Positions 63,219 to 64,000 of a stretch of DNA of 64,000 nt are shown in pieces. Positions within the stretch are counted from its first letter, which is position 1, and each line of letters opens with the position of its first letter. The notes under the pieces were generated by a model. The model ran no database searches, was not told the DNA's origin, and was given only the letters and a program-made list of their open reading frames with translations. Source of the stretch: Pelagibius sp. Alg239-R121 (GTDB lineage Bacteria; Pseudomonadota; Alphaproteobacteria; Kiloniellales; Kiloniellaceae); the NCBI RefSeq assembly GCF_947331435.1, contig NZ_CAMZOF010000013.1:186001-250000 (forward strand). The letters are read 5' to 3'. Position numbers and translations under genes: made by a program.

Positions 63219-64000
63219 ATGGCGCATATCAGACCTAAAGGTTCATTCGTCGCACTCGTGACACCGATGAACGAAGACGGATCCATCGATCTGGAGGGGT
63301 TTCGCAGCCTGCTGCAGTTTCATGAGGAAAACGGTACTGAAGCCGTGCTGATCATGGGCTCGACGGGAGAGGTATCGATGCTTTCGCCCGACGAGCGGCG
63401 CATGATCATTACCGAGACCGCAAAAATGAAGAGTGGGCGCATGCTGTTCTATTACGGCTGTACAGGTCAAAGCACGGATACAACCATCGACTATGTACGC
63501 TATGCCAAGGCAGAAGGTGCCGATGGTGCGATTATCGCGGCGCCCGCCTATATCTGCGCCTCCAATGCGGATATCACCGACTATGCGCTGGAAGTCTGCG
63601 ATAGTGTCGATCTACCGATCGGCTTCTACAACAATCCGCCGAGAGTGAAAACCGACCTGCACTGGGATGACCTGTTGCGGCTGGCGAAGCATCCCAACAT
63701 GGTGGTGTTGAAGGAATCCACGACCCGGGTCGGCCAGGTGGCGCAGGTCTGTGCAGCCAAGCCCGATATGGCGATCATGTGCTGCTGCTCGCCCAATCTG
63801 GGTTTGGTTGTACCCATGATGGCCCTGGGTGGCGACGGCACCGCGAACATGACCGGGAACATCATTCCGCGGGAGATGGCGGTGATTTCCAAGAAGTGGG
63901 AGAGTGGTGAAGATGCTTTTGCCTGCCGGGAGGTCTGGCTTGCGAACCTGGATATGCTTCACTACGCCTATTCAGCCATCAATCCGGTGGCGATCAAGTC
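63219..64000 (+). CDS. DHDPS/NAL-family aldolase, 3' truncated by window edge
   Basis: The first 260 residues of a class I aldolase-type (beta/alpha)8 barrel protein. GSTGEVSMLS (about 48-57) is the pyruvate-binding loop, Tyr137 in FYNNPPR and Lys165 in VVLKEST are the catalytic Tyr and Schiff-base Lys. TRAP neighbours suggest the imported carboxylate is its substrate, as in sialate lyase or hydroxyproline-type pathways; a true dihydrodipicolinate synthase is less likely here. TGGAGGA lies before the ATG at 63219. The C-terminus lies outside the window. Confidence 0.88.
   Translation, partial: MAHIRPKGSFVALVTPMNEDGSIDLEGFRSLLQFHEENGTEAVLIMGSTGEVSMLSPDERRMIITETAKMKSGRMLFYYGCTGQSTDTTIDYVRYAKAEGADGAIIAAPAYICASNADITDYALEVCDSVDLPIGFYNNPPRVKTDLHWDDLLRLAKHPNMVVLKESTTRVGQVAQVCAAKPDMAIMCCCSPNLGLVVPMMALGGDGTANMTGNIIPREMAVISKKWESGEDAFACREVWLANLDMLHYAYSAINPVAIK

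Overview
The window is 64 kb of gene-dense, GC-rich bacterial chromosome. The gene families point to a free-living alphaproteobacterium, probably a marine or soil member of the Rhodospirillales/Kiloniellales type. The indicators are a single-domain xylose ABC ATPase, a LiuR-type leucine regulon, TRAP transport, a malic enzyme with a PTA-like C-terminus, Acr3-type arsenite efflux and PEP-CTERM surface proteins. This placement is inference from gene content; no rRNA or tRNA gene was found. No phage, plasmid, CRISPR or intact insertion sequence was seen.

Layout. 1-6.1 kb: small unknown proteins, a divergent TetR/metallo-hydrolase-like pair, a GNAT acetyltransferase and a three-gene iron-type ABC importer preceded by a DUF2946-like secreted protein. 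6.3-11 kb: a VOC protein, a helix-turn-helix/PBP regulator with a methyltransferase, and a convergent tungstate importer (tupBCA order). 11-15.6 kb: AraC/GyrI regulator, LysE exporter, isochorismatase-like hydrolase and type I sulfatase, with an 82-bp MITE-like inverted repeat at 12.4 kb. 15.9-21.1 kb: xylFHG and a divergent ROK repressor, then an AAC(3)-I-like acetyltransferase. 21.3-24 kb: an orphan gene of lower GC and two PEP-CTERM proteins, one frameshifted. 24-28 kb: small catabolic, exporter and regulator genes.

28-35 kb holds core metabolism: fused pabB-pabC with lipB, maeB with a TTG start, and mgtE. 35-40 kb is a thiol/metal stress area: GFA protein, redoxin, lipoprotein, a MarR regulator with a C-terminal cysteine cluster, OsmC, and arsR-acr3-arsC. 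40-48 kb carries a LysR/aldo-keto reductase pair, an MFS transporter, a TetR-CMD-glutaredoxin operon, and the argP/lysE exporter pair. 48-54 kb has a B12-type radical SAM protein, PPK2, a GIY-YIG protein and four genes of unknown function on one strand. 54.7-59.3 kb is a leucine/acyl-CoA catabolic run (liuR, thioesterase, ivd, DUF1272, SDR, a second acyl-CoA dehydrogenase). 59.4-64 kb is a LysR-TRAP-DHDPS-family catabolic locus cut by the window end.

I did not find a clear novel multi-gene system. The best leads are the MarR regulator with the cysteine cluster and its divergent redoxin/lipoprotein pair, the four-gene unknown cluster, the MITE-like element, the AAC(3)-I homologue, and the 16-bp palindrome that fixes the LiuR start.
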